A stretch of 42,195 bases of DNA, taken from assembly GCA_007693555.1 (NCBI GenBank), contig REDJ01000229.1:1-42195 (forward strand), written 5' to 3'. The stretch comes from Bacteroidota bacterium. Its GTDB lineage: Bacteria; Bacteroidota; Bacteroidia; Bacteroidales; UBA7960. The notes under the pieces were generated by a model. It had not been told where the DNA came from, searched no databases, and saw only the letters and a list, made by a program, of their open reading frames with translations. Made by a program: the position numbers and the translations under genes. Positions 27,132-34,581 of the stretch are shown here, piece after piece (positions within the stretch are counted from its first letter, which is position 1; every line of letters begins with the position of its first letter).

Positions 27132-28265
27132 TCACATAATCCCAATCCCAAACCCCAATTCCCTGATGAACTTCAGTTTTTCATCATCGCAATCAAACAA
27201 TTTCAGCATATATGCCCCGGGTTCACGCCGAATGGGATAGTTTTCCCTTTGCCGCTCAAAGGTTCCGGGTGATTTTTTCAGTGTATCGGAATCCTGCAGG
27301 ATGTTGTAGCTCAGCAGGCTGAGTTCGCGGAATATATCCTGCCTTTTTTTGTTGCGGCATGTAAAGCTGGCGTTTACATTAACCGGAAGTGGAATATTAT
27401 CCGGGTACCAGTCACCCAGACCCAAACCAAAAAATTTACTGATGGCCTGCACGCTCATGGCTGTGCCATTTGCCTTTCCGTCGGCTGAATATCCTGCAAT
27501 GTGATGAGTTGCAATATCGGAAAGTTCAAGTAATTCAGGGTTTATTTCAGGTTCATTTTCCCAGACATCAAGCACAGTGCCCGCGATATGTTTGCTGCGG
27601 AGGGCTTCCAGTATCGCATTTGTATCAGCCACTTCACCACGTGATGTATTGATAAACCAGGCTCCTTTTTTCATGTGACTGAAAAAATCTTTCCCGGCAA
27701 GGTGAAAGGTGTTGTTTTCAGGGGTTTGTTCAAGCGGGATATGCAGGGTTACAATATCTGACTTTTCAAGCAGGGTATGGAGGTCTGTAAAATCTTTGGG
27801 GCCTTCTTTTTGCTCGCGGGGAGGGTCGTTGAGCAGGATTTCCATTCCCAGTGTACTGGCAAGTGTTTCCACCTGACGCCCTGTATTCCCTACACCAATG
27901 ATTCCTAGGGTCATGTCATGCAGTGGCTTTTCACTTTTGCCTGAAATGTACGCAAGAGCCGATGCAATATATTGTTCCACAGATGATGCATTACACCCCG
28001 GGGCATTGGCCCATCGGATATTATGGGCTTCGCAATACTCTTTATCTATGTGATCGTGACCAATGGTAGCGGTGGCAATAAACCTTACGGGAGTTCCTGC
28101 AAGGAGTTTTTCATTGCAGCGGGTTCGGGTGCGGATAATGAGAGCATCGGCATCTTTGATGTGTTCGTGTGTAATTTCTGCTGCGGGCCTGTAATCAACT
28201 TGTGCCACTCCCTCCAGCGCACCCTTGAGAAAAGGGATCTTGTGGTCGGCGACGATCTTGATCAT
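27132..28265 (-). CDS. pdxB: 4-phosphoerythronate dehydrogenase
   Basis: 377 residues from ATG 28265 (MIKIVADHKIPFLKGAL); an upstream extension would run through the regulatory region. PdxB oxidises 4-phospho-D-erythronate with NAD in the DXP-dependent pyridoxal phosphate pathway. D-isomer dehydrogenase features: GIIGVGNTGRQVE nucleotide fold (about 119-131), INTSRGEV with the catalytic Arg, DVWENEP with the Glu, and HHIAGYSADGKANGT with the catalytic His and the PdxB-type loop that follows. The C-terminal dimerisation domain (about 295-377) supports PdxB over SerA. It is divergent from mnmE. Confidence 0.92.
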   Translation of the reverse strand: MIKIVADHKIPFLKGALEGVAQVDYRPAAEITHEHIKDADALIIRTRTRCNEKLLAGTPVRFIATATIGHDHIDKEYCEAHNIRWANAPGCNASSVEQYIASALAYISGKSEKPLHDMTLGIIGVGNTGRQVETLASTLGMEILLNDPPREQKEGPKDFTDLHTLLEKSDIVTLHIPLEQTPENNTFHLAGKDFFSHMKKGAWFINTSRGEVADTNAILEALRSKHIAGTVLDVWENEPEINPELLELSDIATHHIAGYSADGKANGTAMSVQAISKFFGLGLGDWYPDNIPLPVNVNASFTCRNKKRQDIFRELSLLSYNILQDSDTLKKSPGTFERQRENYPIRREPGAYMLKLFDCDDEKLKFIRELGFGIGIM

Positions 28266-28394
28266 GGTGTTTGGTTTGGTTGTGCTGTTGCAAAGATGGG
28301 ATTTTTTTGGGAAACATTCATATTTGACTCGCTTGCCAACTGAGCAAGGCCAGGAAGGGCCGAAGATAGCAACCAGGTTAAGATTAAGTATTTT

Positions 28395-28488
28395 AAAACG
28401 CAAAGTGCGCTATGGTTGCGCAAGGCACGCAAAGAGTATGACTAAATCCTTGCGTTCATTGCGAAAACCTTGCGATCCTTGCGGTTTT
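28395..28488. repeat. Imperfect palindromic intergenic repeat (TTGCG type)
   Basis: The left arm (from AAAACGCAAAG at 28395) and right arm (to TTGCGGTTTT near 28488) are imperfect reverse complements over about 40 bases each, both built from GCAAAG/GCAAGG units. It fills much of the gap between pdxB and mnmE. A small stem CTTGC/GCAAG lies at 28333-28349. Confidence 0.65.
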
Positions 28489-28579
28489 CTTTTCGTTTCT
28501 TTTTTAGTCTTAAATGGTTTAAAAACTTCAAACCTCCGTAAATTTCAACTACAATATATTTTTTCCTTAAAAAAATGTT

Positions 28580-28587
28580 TAGGTTTG
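28580..28587 (+). promoter_or_regulatory. -7 promoter motif of mnmE
   Basis: TAGGTTTG, an exact TAnnTTTG, 27 bases before the mnmE ATG. An AAGGAGA Shine-Dalgarno-like site (28601-28607) lies 7 bases before the ATG, which is unusual here and fixes the start at 28615. Confidence 0.55.
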
Positions 28588-28614
28588 TATGCACAAACCA
28601 AAGGAGAACACGCC

Positions 28615-30018
28615 ATGAGCCATTCCACCTACCACACCGAAGACACCATTTGTGCACCTGCAACACCCGCAGGCACAGGTGCAATTGCAGTGATAAGGGT
28701 TTCAGGAAAGAATACCTGGAACATATTGGAGAAAATTTATAAGCCTTACGGAGAAACAAAGTTTGCCGACATGGAATCTCACAAAGTCGTGCTGGGGCAG
28801 ATCCTGGAAAACGACAAGCCCCTGGATGAAGTGCTGGTGACAAAATTCGTCAACCCACATTCCTACACCGGCGAAGATGTGGTAGAAATATCCTGTCACG
28901 GCTCGTGGTATATCCAGCAGGAGATGCTTCGCGTACTTGTTGACAATGGTTGCCGGATGGCCAGTCCGGGCGAGTTTACCCTGCGCGCATTCTTTAACGG
29001 TAAGATGGACCTGAGTCAGGCTGAAGCGGTTGCCGACCTCATAGCTTCCAACTCTGCTACATCACATACCATCGCCTTCCGGCAGATGCGCGGACATTTC
29101 TCCAAGCGCATCCAGCAACTTCGCGCCCAGCTGCTCGACTTTGCCGCCCTCATAGAATTGGAGCTTGATTTCAGCGAGGAGGATGTGGAATTCGCCAACC
29201 GTGAAAATCTGCTGGAACTTCTCACTACCATAAAAAAGGAATTGCGGCAACTGATCAAATCCTTTGCCCTGGGCAACGTGCTCAAAAATGGTATTCCCAT
29301 CGCCATCATCGGCAAACCCAACGTGGGAAAATCCACCCTGCTGAACTGCATCTTCAATGAAGAAAAGGCCATCGTGTCCGAAATTCCCGGCACTACCCGC
29401 GACAGCATAGAAGACGTGCTGGTGGTGGATGGGGTATCCTTTCGTTTTATCGACACGGCCGGACTGCGTGACAGCGAAGATACCATAGAAACAATCGGTA
29501 TCGAACGTACCTACGAAAAGATCAGGCAGGCAGCCATCATCCTTTACGTGTTCGATGCCAGCACAACAACCATGGATGAGATCAACGAAACCATTGCAGA
29601 ATTCCGCGATACGCTGGAAGACAAGGAAAAACGCCTGATACTCATTGCCAATAAGATCGACCTGATGGATGAATTACCCCACAACTTCGCTGACCTTGTG
29701 GAAATGGAAACCATTTTTGTTTCGGCCAAACGTAATGAAAACATCAATATGATCCTGGAGAGTTTACTTTCATCCGTATCAGTGGGTGTGGAAGAGGCCA
29801 ACCAGAGCATAGTGGCCAGCAGCCGCCACTACCAGGCCCTCAAAGACACACTGGAAGCCCTTAAGCAGGTACGTTACGGTATCGATGACGGCCTTAGCGG
29901 CGATCTCCTTTCATCCGACCTGCGCGCCGCTCTCCACAGCCTGGGCACCATAACCGGCGAAATCACAAATGATGAACTGCTGGGGAATATATTTGGGAGG
30001 TTTTGTATCGGGAAATAG
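28615..30018 (+). CDS. mnmE: tRNA uridine-5-carboxymethylaminomethyl modification GTPase
   Basis: 467 residues from ATG 28615; the open frame continues upstream, but promoter and ribosome-site evidence fixes this start. MnmE works with MnmG to modify U34 of several tRNAs. The N-terminal formyl-THF-binding domain starts EDTICAPATPAGTGAIAVIRVSG (about 9-31). The G domain shows GKPNVGKSTLLN (P-loop, about 231-242), the EIPGTTRD switch, DTAGLRDSEDTIE (about 281-293) and NKIDLMD (about 345-351). The protein ends FGRFCIGK, the conserved C-x-G-K motif with the catalytic Cys. Base composition is visibly richer in G and C than most neighbours. Confidence 0.95.
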   Translation: MSHSTYHTEDTICAPATPAGTGAIAVIRVSGKNTWNILEKIYKPYGETKFADMESHKVVLGQILENDKPLDEVLVTKFVNPHSYTGEDVVEISCHGSWYIQQEMLRVLVDNGCRMASPGEFTLRAFFNGKMDLSQAEAVADLIASNSATSHTIAFRQMRGHFSKRIQQLRAQLLDFAALIELELDFSEEDVEFANRENLLELLTTIKKELRQLIKSFALGNVLKNGIPIAIIGKPNVGKSTLLNCIFNEEKAIVSEIPGTTRDSIEDVLVVDGVSFRFIDTAGLRDSEDTIETIGIERTYEKIRQAAIILYVFDASTTTMDEINETIAEFRDTLEDKEKRLILIANKIDLMDELPHNFADLVEMETIFVSAKRNENINMILESLLSSVSVGVEEANQSIVASSRHYQALKDTLEALKQVRYGIDDGLSGDLLSSDLRAALHSLGTITGEITNDELLGNIFGRFCIGK

Positions 30019-30068
30019 GTTGATTAGTTGATAGGTTGATAGGTTTATGAGTTGAAAAGTTTGAGAAG
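30019..30068 (+). repeat. Octamer tandem repeat immediately after mnmE
   Basis: GTTGATTA, GTTGATAG and related units repeat with period 8 from the first base after the mnmE TAG, the same unit and gene-relative orientation as after sucD. It is followed by a stem ATCCCGA (30099-30105)/TCGGGAT (30118-30124) and then the 36-bp block. Confidence 0.82.
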
Positions 30069-30182
30069 CTGAGCGCCAGCGAAGTTGAACGAAGTGAAAT
30101 CCCGAGACTGAAAGAATTCGGGATCCCGAGAACTTTAGAGGTTTGGGAATGTGTGACGGATTAATTAAGCTTATACCGGCCT

Positions 30183-30218
30183 AATTCCCCTTTGAAAAGG
30201 GGGTACGGGGGATTGATT
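30183..30218 (+). repeat. 36-bp GC-rich repeat block, copy 2
   Basis: AATTCCCC...GGGGGATTGATT; matches 25242-25277 (inverted) at 34 of 36 positions. An internal CCCC-x-TTGAAAA-GGGG inverted repeat is present. Confidence 0.8.
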
Positions 30219-30280
30219 TTGAAAGCAGAGAAACTGAGATTGCTGCCTGATCCTTAATTCTTTTTTAAAAAATATTTCTT

Positions 30281-30319
30281 AGCCTTAACCTTAGTCTTAA
30301 CCTTCGCCTTTGTTTTAAC
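30281..30319 (-). repeat. Short-period repeat immediately after the permease gene
   Basis: On the - strand AGGTTAA units recur (AGGTTAAAAC, AGGTTAAGAC, AGGTTAAGGC) with spacing of about 12-18 bases, beginning at the permease TAG. No hairpin terminator is evident. Confidence 0.6.
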
Positions 30320-32752
30320 CTACTCATGCCTCAGTGCTTCCACCGGGTTTTGATGTAAGGTCCGCCATGCATGGTATCCGACGGTGACCAGAGATACGGA
30401 AATGGCAAGCAGAGCTGCCGTTACAAAGGGAAGGATGCCCATGTCGATTCTGAAAGCAAACTGTGCCAGCCAGGTTTCCAGAAAATATATGGCAGTCCCT
30501 GATGCGATCACAATAGCTAAAAGCATCAGTTTTCCGTAATCTTTATATAGCAACCCAAGGATATTCATCAAAGAGGCACCATGCACCACCCTGATACCTA
30601 TCTCCTTTGTTTTCTGTTCTGCCGAGAAGCCCGACAGCCCGAAGAGCCCCATCAGGGAAAGAAAGATACAAAGCAGGGCAAACAGCCCAAACAGGCGTCC
30701 CTGGTTTTCCTGGGTCAGGTATGCCATCCGGTGTCGCTCATCCAGAAACTCATAACGCATAGGAAGCATTCCTGCCATTTCCTGCCAGACTTCCTGCACT
30801 GCCGAAACGCTTTCCCGGACAGGCCCGGGCGATAATTTCACATGAAGAAAAGCTCCGTTTCCCTCTCCTAATATCACAAGGGGTACGATATCGCTTTCCA
30901 GTGAAGAAATATGGAAGTTGCGGACAACGCCAACCACACGCTTTTGCTCATCCCTGCCGGCTCTGCCGAGCCGCATTCCAATGGGATCCTCCCATTCAAA
31001 CAGCCTGACCGCAGCTTCATTAACCACAACGGCATCCACCAGGTCGGTAGGTTGATCAGGATCAAAGAACCTGCCCAGGGTCATTTCAATGTTGTACACG
31101 TCACGGAAGTTTGCATCCACCATATATAAGGGTAGCATCCGCTCCATGAATCCGTCCCGGGTTTCCACGCTGAGGCCCCAGTTAGGCAATACCGACCCCG
31201 GGCCCGGTATGCTGTTTGCAAGACTGGTCTTTTCAACCGCTGCAAGCTGATCCACAGCACGCTGAAGGCTTATACGCCGCTCCTCAGAAAGGTCGGCCAG
31301 ATTCAGTACCATCATATTTTCTGTGGTATAACCCAGGTCTTTGTTGCGCATGTATGAAATTTGCTGCATTACCACAAAAGTGGCAATGACCATGAAAATC
31401 GATATGGTAAACTGCAGACCCACCAGCACTTTGCGTATCAGCAGGTTTCGGTCGGACAGTGCCGTCTGTGATTTCAGAACATCGGAAGGACGGAAATGCG
31501 AAAGGTAAAAGGCCGGGTAACTCCCCGAAAACAATCCTGTTATCAAAGTCAGCAAAAGCACAACTCCGATGATTCTCCAATCAGAAAGGAGTGCGATAAA
31601 AGCCAGGTCTTTCAACAGCAGGTGATTGACCACCGGCAACAGAAGCTCCACCCAAAGCAATGCGATCAACAGGGCAAGTACTACGGTGAGCATGGACTCT
31701 GATAAAAACTGCCGGATCAGACTGCCTCTGTCGGCCCCAAGCACCTTGCGCACGCCCACCTCTTTCGACCGGCGGCCTGATCGGGCCACAGCCATGTTCA
31801 TATAGTTGATTGAGGCAATTACTGTAAGAAAAACAGCCACTGTAATAAACACAAAGACAAACATCCGGTTTCCCTTGGCGGGGATATTCTCGGGATTTGC
31901 CGGTTCATATAATTCGCCCTTTAGGAAGTAAAGGTCGCTCAGGGGGTGCAAATTCAATCTGTATACCAGGTCCATATTTCCGATAGGTTCACCGGCAAGC
32001 ACACGTTCTTCGATAAAGGTTTCAAGCTTTTGCTGCATCTCAGGAGTGTTGAGGTCGTTGCCGGATCGCAGATAGGTAAAGATGTTATTGTCGAAAAAAC
32101 TGTTTGAAGACATGTACGCTCCTGTTAGCTGATTAAGCGAATTCCAGAACAGGAGCATGCGGAACTTCAGATGGGAATTGTTGGGGATATCTTCAATCAC
32201 CGCACCTACCTCAATGTTAAACTCCTGAGCCAGGCGGAATTGTTTGCCCACCGGATTGCCCGGGCCGAAAATACGTTCGGCTGAACTCCGGGTAAGGACA
32301 GCCACATCGTTATGCCTTAGCGCCGCTTCGGGGTCACCATAAACCACCGGGTGGGTGAACAAATCAAAAAAGTTGGAATCCACCAGCAGGATGCCTTTTT
32401 CGTGCAGGGCATTATCGTTGTACTCCACCAAAGCTTCACTTAGCATCATATCGAGAGAACCAAACCGCACAAAGTCGGTGACCCCCGGGAAAAGTTCTTT
32501 CAGGGCAGGACCGGCAGGATAAGGACTGACAGCCGCTTTCACCGGTGGGCCGCCAATGCCAATCTCAATCCCCACGCGATATAACTCATCAAAATGCTCG
32601 TGATGCTTGTCAGCCGTAAGTTCATGCTGCACATACAGCAGGATCATTATGGTGGCGGCAAGCCCCACGGAGAGACCCAGTATGTTGATCACTGAATACA
32701 GCTTGCCTTTAAGAAGGTTCCGAAATGCAGTTACAAGGTAGGTGGTAAACAT
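30320..32752 (-). CDS. FtsX/MacB-type ABC transporter permease
   Basis: 810 residues with two copies of the MacB periplasmic-core plus FtsX permease layout. TM1 is at about 20-42 (LYSVINILGLSVGLAATIMILLY), the first periplasmic core at 50-270, and a TM cluster at about 290-450 with the family loop RRSKEVGVRKVLGADR. The second core is at about 450-660, and the last TM set at about 680-795 contains KEIGIRVVHGAS. The end YHAWRTLHQNPVEALRHE is typical. Such permeases couple to a cytosolic ATPase for lipoprotein/peptide export or mechanotransmission. No ATPase gene is adjacent, so the partner must be encoded elsewhere. Confidence 0.9.
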   Translation of the reverse strand: MFTTYLVTAFRNLLKGKLYSVINILGLSVGLAATIMILLYVQHELTADKHHEHFDELYRVGIEIGIGGPPVKAAVSPYPAGPALKELFPGVTDFVRFGSLDMMLSEALVEYNDNALHEKGILLVDSNFFDLFTHPVVYGDPEAALRHNDVAVLTRSSAERIFGPGNPVGKQFRLAQEFNIEVGAVIEDIPNNSHLKFRMLLFWNSLNQLTGAYMSSNSFFDNNIFTYLRSGNDLNTPEMQQKLETFIEERVLAGEPIGNMDLVYRLNLHPLSDLYFLKGELYEPANPENIPAKGNRMFVFVFITVAVFLTVIASINYMNMAVARSGRRSKEVGVRKVLGADRGSLIRQFLSESMLTVVLALLIALLWVELLLPVVNHLLLKDLAFIALLSDWRIIGVVLLLTLITGLFSGSYPAFYLSHFRPSDVLKSQTALSDRNLLIRKVLVGLQFTISIFMVIATFVVMQQISYMRNKDLGYTTENMMVLNLADLSEERRISLQRAVDQLAAVEKTSLANSIPGPGSVLPNWGLSVETRDGFMERMLPLYMVDANFRDVYNIEMTLGRFFDPDQPTDLVDAVVVNEAAVRLFEWEDPIGMRLGRAGRDEQKRVVGVVRNFHISSLESDIVPLVILGEGNGAFLHVKLSPGPVRESVSAVQEVWQEMAGMLPMRYEFLDERHRMAYLTQENQGRLFGLFALLCIFLSLMGLFGLSGFSAEQKTKEIGIRVVHGASLMNILGLLYKDYGKLMLLAIVIASGTAIYFLETWLAQFAFRIDMGILPFVTAALLAISVSLVTVGYHAWRTLHQNPVEALRHE

Positions 32753-32988
32753 GTTCTATAAACGATTAAAACCAGATATTATTAAGCTGAAAAAATATCA
32801 AACACCATGCAAATTGCTGTACTAATTTGATATTTAAAATGTTACCATGTTTCTTTTGTGCATTGCCAGCCGCCTTCTGTGCGCTAGCGGACATTTAATG
32901 ACCGCAGATGTACAATTTTTTTAAGTCAGGTTACAATTTATTTTGACACACTTATTTGAACAGTCTCTTTCGGGGCAATATATTTTTC

Positions 32989-32996
32989 TAACTTTG
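32989..32996 (+). promoter_or_regulatory. -7 promoter motif before the DUF2007 gene
   Basis: TAACTTTG, an exact TAnnTTTG, with a TTTC about 18 bases upstream. It implies a leader of about 155 bases. The gene-free stretch 32753-33160 otherwise shows only AT-rich sequence. Confidence 0.4.
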
Positions 32997-33160
32997 ATCC
33001 CTCGAACCATCCGCAAACAAATTACCAGAGCTTTAGACCTTAAAAAAAAGTCATTTTAATTGACAACAAAACAATAATAACAATAAGTTTACGAGTTAAT
33101 AAGATAAGACAATAGTTCACTTAATTAAAGATTTTAGGAAAATTCAAATAAAAAACTGAT

Positions 33161-33415
33161 ATGAGTAAAGAAAAAGAAATCCGGGCCATTGAAATTTTCA
33201 GGGGGATGATCTACCAGGCGCACATGGTTGTAAATCTGCTGGAAAATGCCGGTATTGATGCCTATCTGCAGGATGAGATTAGCGGAACCCTTAACATGCC
33301 CTGGGATAGTTCCGGAGGCGTGGGAATGGTGAAAGTAACTGTTTCCAGTGCTGATTACGAAAAAGCACAGGCGGTTGTTAAGGAGTATGAACAAAACCTG
33401 CGGAGTGAGGGGTAA
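33161..33415 (+). CDS. DUF2007 domain protein
   Basis: 84 residues. The pattern is that of DUF2007 ('putative signal transducing protein'): an initial beta strand (IEIFRGMIYQAHMVVNLLENAGI, strand plus helix), then DAYLQDEISG, a GMVKVTVSSADYEKA strand-helix and a final helix with VVKEYEQN. The family is a small ferredoxin-like fold of unknown function, common in Bacteroidetes. It stands alone. A dispersed repeat begins 41 bases downstream. Confidence 0.82.
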   Translation: MSKEKEIRAIEIFRGMIYQAHMVVNLLENAGIDAYLQDEISGTLNMPWDSSGGVGMVKVTVSSADYEKAQAVVKEYEQNLRSEG

Positions 33416-33456
33416 TTTATGAACTTTCGGATGCGACTTTGAGGTCGTACCCGTGC

Positions 33457-33546
33457 TAACCCGGAAGCTGGAAATTGCTCCGCAAGTTTCCTGTTCCTGA
33501 CAGGGGTAGGAACGTCCAGCTTGCACAGCAACTGGAAGCTTCCGGA
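33457..33546. repeat. CCGGAAGCT-type dispersed repeat, copy A
   Basis: About 90 bp beginning TAACCCGGAAGCTGG and ending TGGAAGCTTCCGGA, so its ends are imperfect inverted repeats. The first 60 bases differ from copy B at about four positions. An internal GTTCC/GGAAC pair can form a hairpin. Confidence 0.78.
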
Positions 33547-33566
33547 TGAGAAGGTTCCTGGGACAT

Positions 33567-33665
33567 TTATTCATACTTCAACGCCTCCGCCGCGTTAATT
33601 TTTGCTGTTTTGAAGGCATGGTAAGATACTGTAAGCCAGGCTGCCAGCAGCAACACCAACCCCAG
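33567..33665 (-). pseudogene. 3' remnant of a second FtsX/MacB-type permease
   Basis: Read on the - strand to a TAA at 33567, about 32 residues are open and match the end of this family: LLLAAWLTVSYHAFKTAKIN then AAEALKYE. The intact permease here ends LVTVGYHAWRTLHQNPVEALRHE, clearly homologous. Everything upstream is replaced by the FISUMP fragment on the other strand, so this is a truncated gene end, not a working gene. Confidence 0.72.
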
Positions 33666-34101
33666 CAATGTGCAGGGCATTTGCCCTACAGGGTGGCATG
33701 TACCCAGCGATGCCGAATGGACAGAATTGTTAGATTATGTAGTTGCAAAAGGTTACCCCAATTACAACGTGTTAAACGGCGCCGGCAACGCCTTAAAATC
33801 CTGCCGGCAGGTATCTTCCCCTTTGGTGGGCGATTGCGCCACCTCAGAGCATCCGCGATGGAATTCTAACAGCACTCGTTATGGTACGGATGAGTTTGGA
33901 TTTTCTGCCCTTCCGGGCGGCCGCCGCGGTACCGATGGTAACTACGCCAACCTTGGCGTCTACGGCCACTGGTGGTCTTCTACCCAGTTTTCAACTTCCA
34001 TCGCCTGGTTCCGGTTCTTGAGAAACGACAATGGGCACATGTACTACAACTATCTAAGTAAGGATCTCGGGTTCTCCGTCCGCTGCGTCAAGGATAATTG
34101 A
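33641..34101 (+). pseudogene. 5'-truncated FISUMP (major paralogous) domain gene
   Basis: From about 33641 the + strand encodes the latter part of a Fibrobacter succinogenes major paralogous domain: ASSNTNPSNVQGICPTGWHV, PSDAEWTELLDYV, GTDEFGFSALPGG, WWSSTQ and the end GFSVRCVKDN. Complete domains carry an upstream GTQVWMAENL-type portion and usually a signal peptide; both are missing. An ATG at 33670 could in principle give 143 residues, but with no signal peptide this is likely a fragment. The sequence before it belongs to a permease on the opposite strand. Confidence 0.72.
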
Positions 34102-34144
34102 TTATTGGGTTATTTGAATTATTTGATTATTAGTGCGAATTTAT

Positions 34145-34173
34145 CCCGTGAAATGCAAAGCATATTTCACGGG
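34145..34173 (+). terminator. Hairpin after the FISUMP fragment
   Basis: CCCGTGAAAT (34145-34154) pairs perfectly with ATTTCACGGG (34164-34173), loop of 9, with a run of T from about 34183. Before it, 34102-34134 is a TTATTTGA-type short repeat starting at the FISUMP stop. The remaining gene-free sequence to 34581 holds a GGAGTCGTCCG motif (34317) and the next promoter. Confidence 0.5.
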
Positions 34174-34501
34174 AGCGCTCGATTTTTTTTTGAAATGCAG
34201 GTAAAAGACATTGTTACACTTGAAAAGGATAATCAAGCCAATAACCTAATACGCGGGGGGTTATTCTGGTTGGCTTATGAGAAGTCAATGATTAGTTTTT
34301 AGTGGTGGGGCGAACCTGGAGTCGTCCGGCCACGGGTTGGTGTTTAGTCAACCGCTAAGATGAAGGTTTTTTATTTAGTTTGGTGGTACTTTTTGATTGC
34401 GAAAAATTGGATATGCAAAGTTGCTGATTACAGTTAAGTTTTGTAAATCCAATATTGCATCATTTTTGTTACAGGATTCTTGATAAATTACCTCATCTCT
34501 A

Positions 34502-34534
34502 TTGCAATTAAAGTTCTAAAATGTATTATCTTTG
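34502..34534 (+). promoter_or_regulatory. Promoter of the DUF4143 ATPase gene
   Basis: TTG (34502-34504), 22 bases, then TATCTTTG (34527-34534), an exact -7 match. It lies 47 bases before the ATG. Confidence 0.5.
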
Positions 34535-34581
34535 TTACAAATAGTATATTTTGGTATTTGTAAACGTTAAATAAAGTTTTG

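Noticed and set aside
28266-28403. Upstream extension of pdxB by 46 residues
   Set aside because: The family begins MIKIVADHKIP; the extension is Cys/Pro-rich, matches nothing I know, and covers the divergent regulatory region.
28225-28614. Upstream extension of mnmE by 130 residues
   Set aside because: It would overlap the divergent pdxB gene and the palindromic repeat; the TAGGTTTG promoter motif and AAGGAGA site place the start at 28615.
33134-33574. 146-residue - strand open frame over DUF2007 and repeat copy A
   Set aside because: It shares the peptide QEQETxGAISSFRV with another - strand open frame at 36253-36474 only because both read through copies of the same repeat. The + strand DUF2007 gene is far better supported.
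34105-34302. 65-residue + strand open frame after the FISUMP fragment
   Set aside because: It runs through a tandem tail and a perfect hairpin and starts with TTG; no protein-like features.
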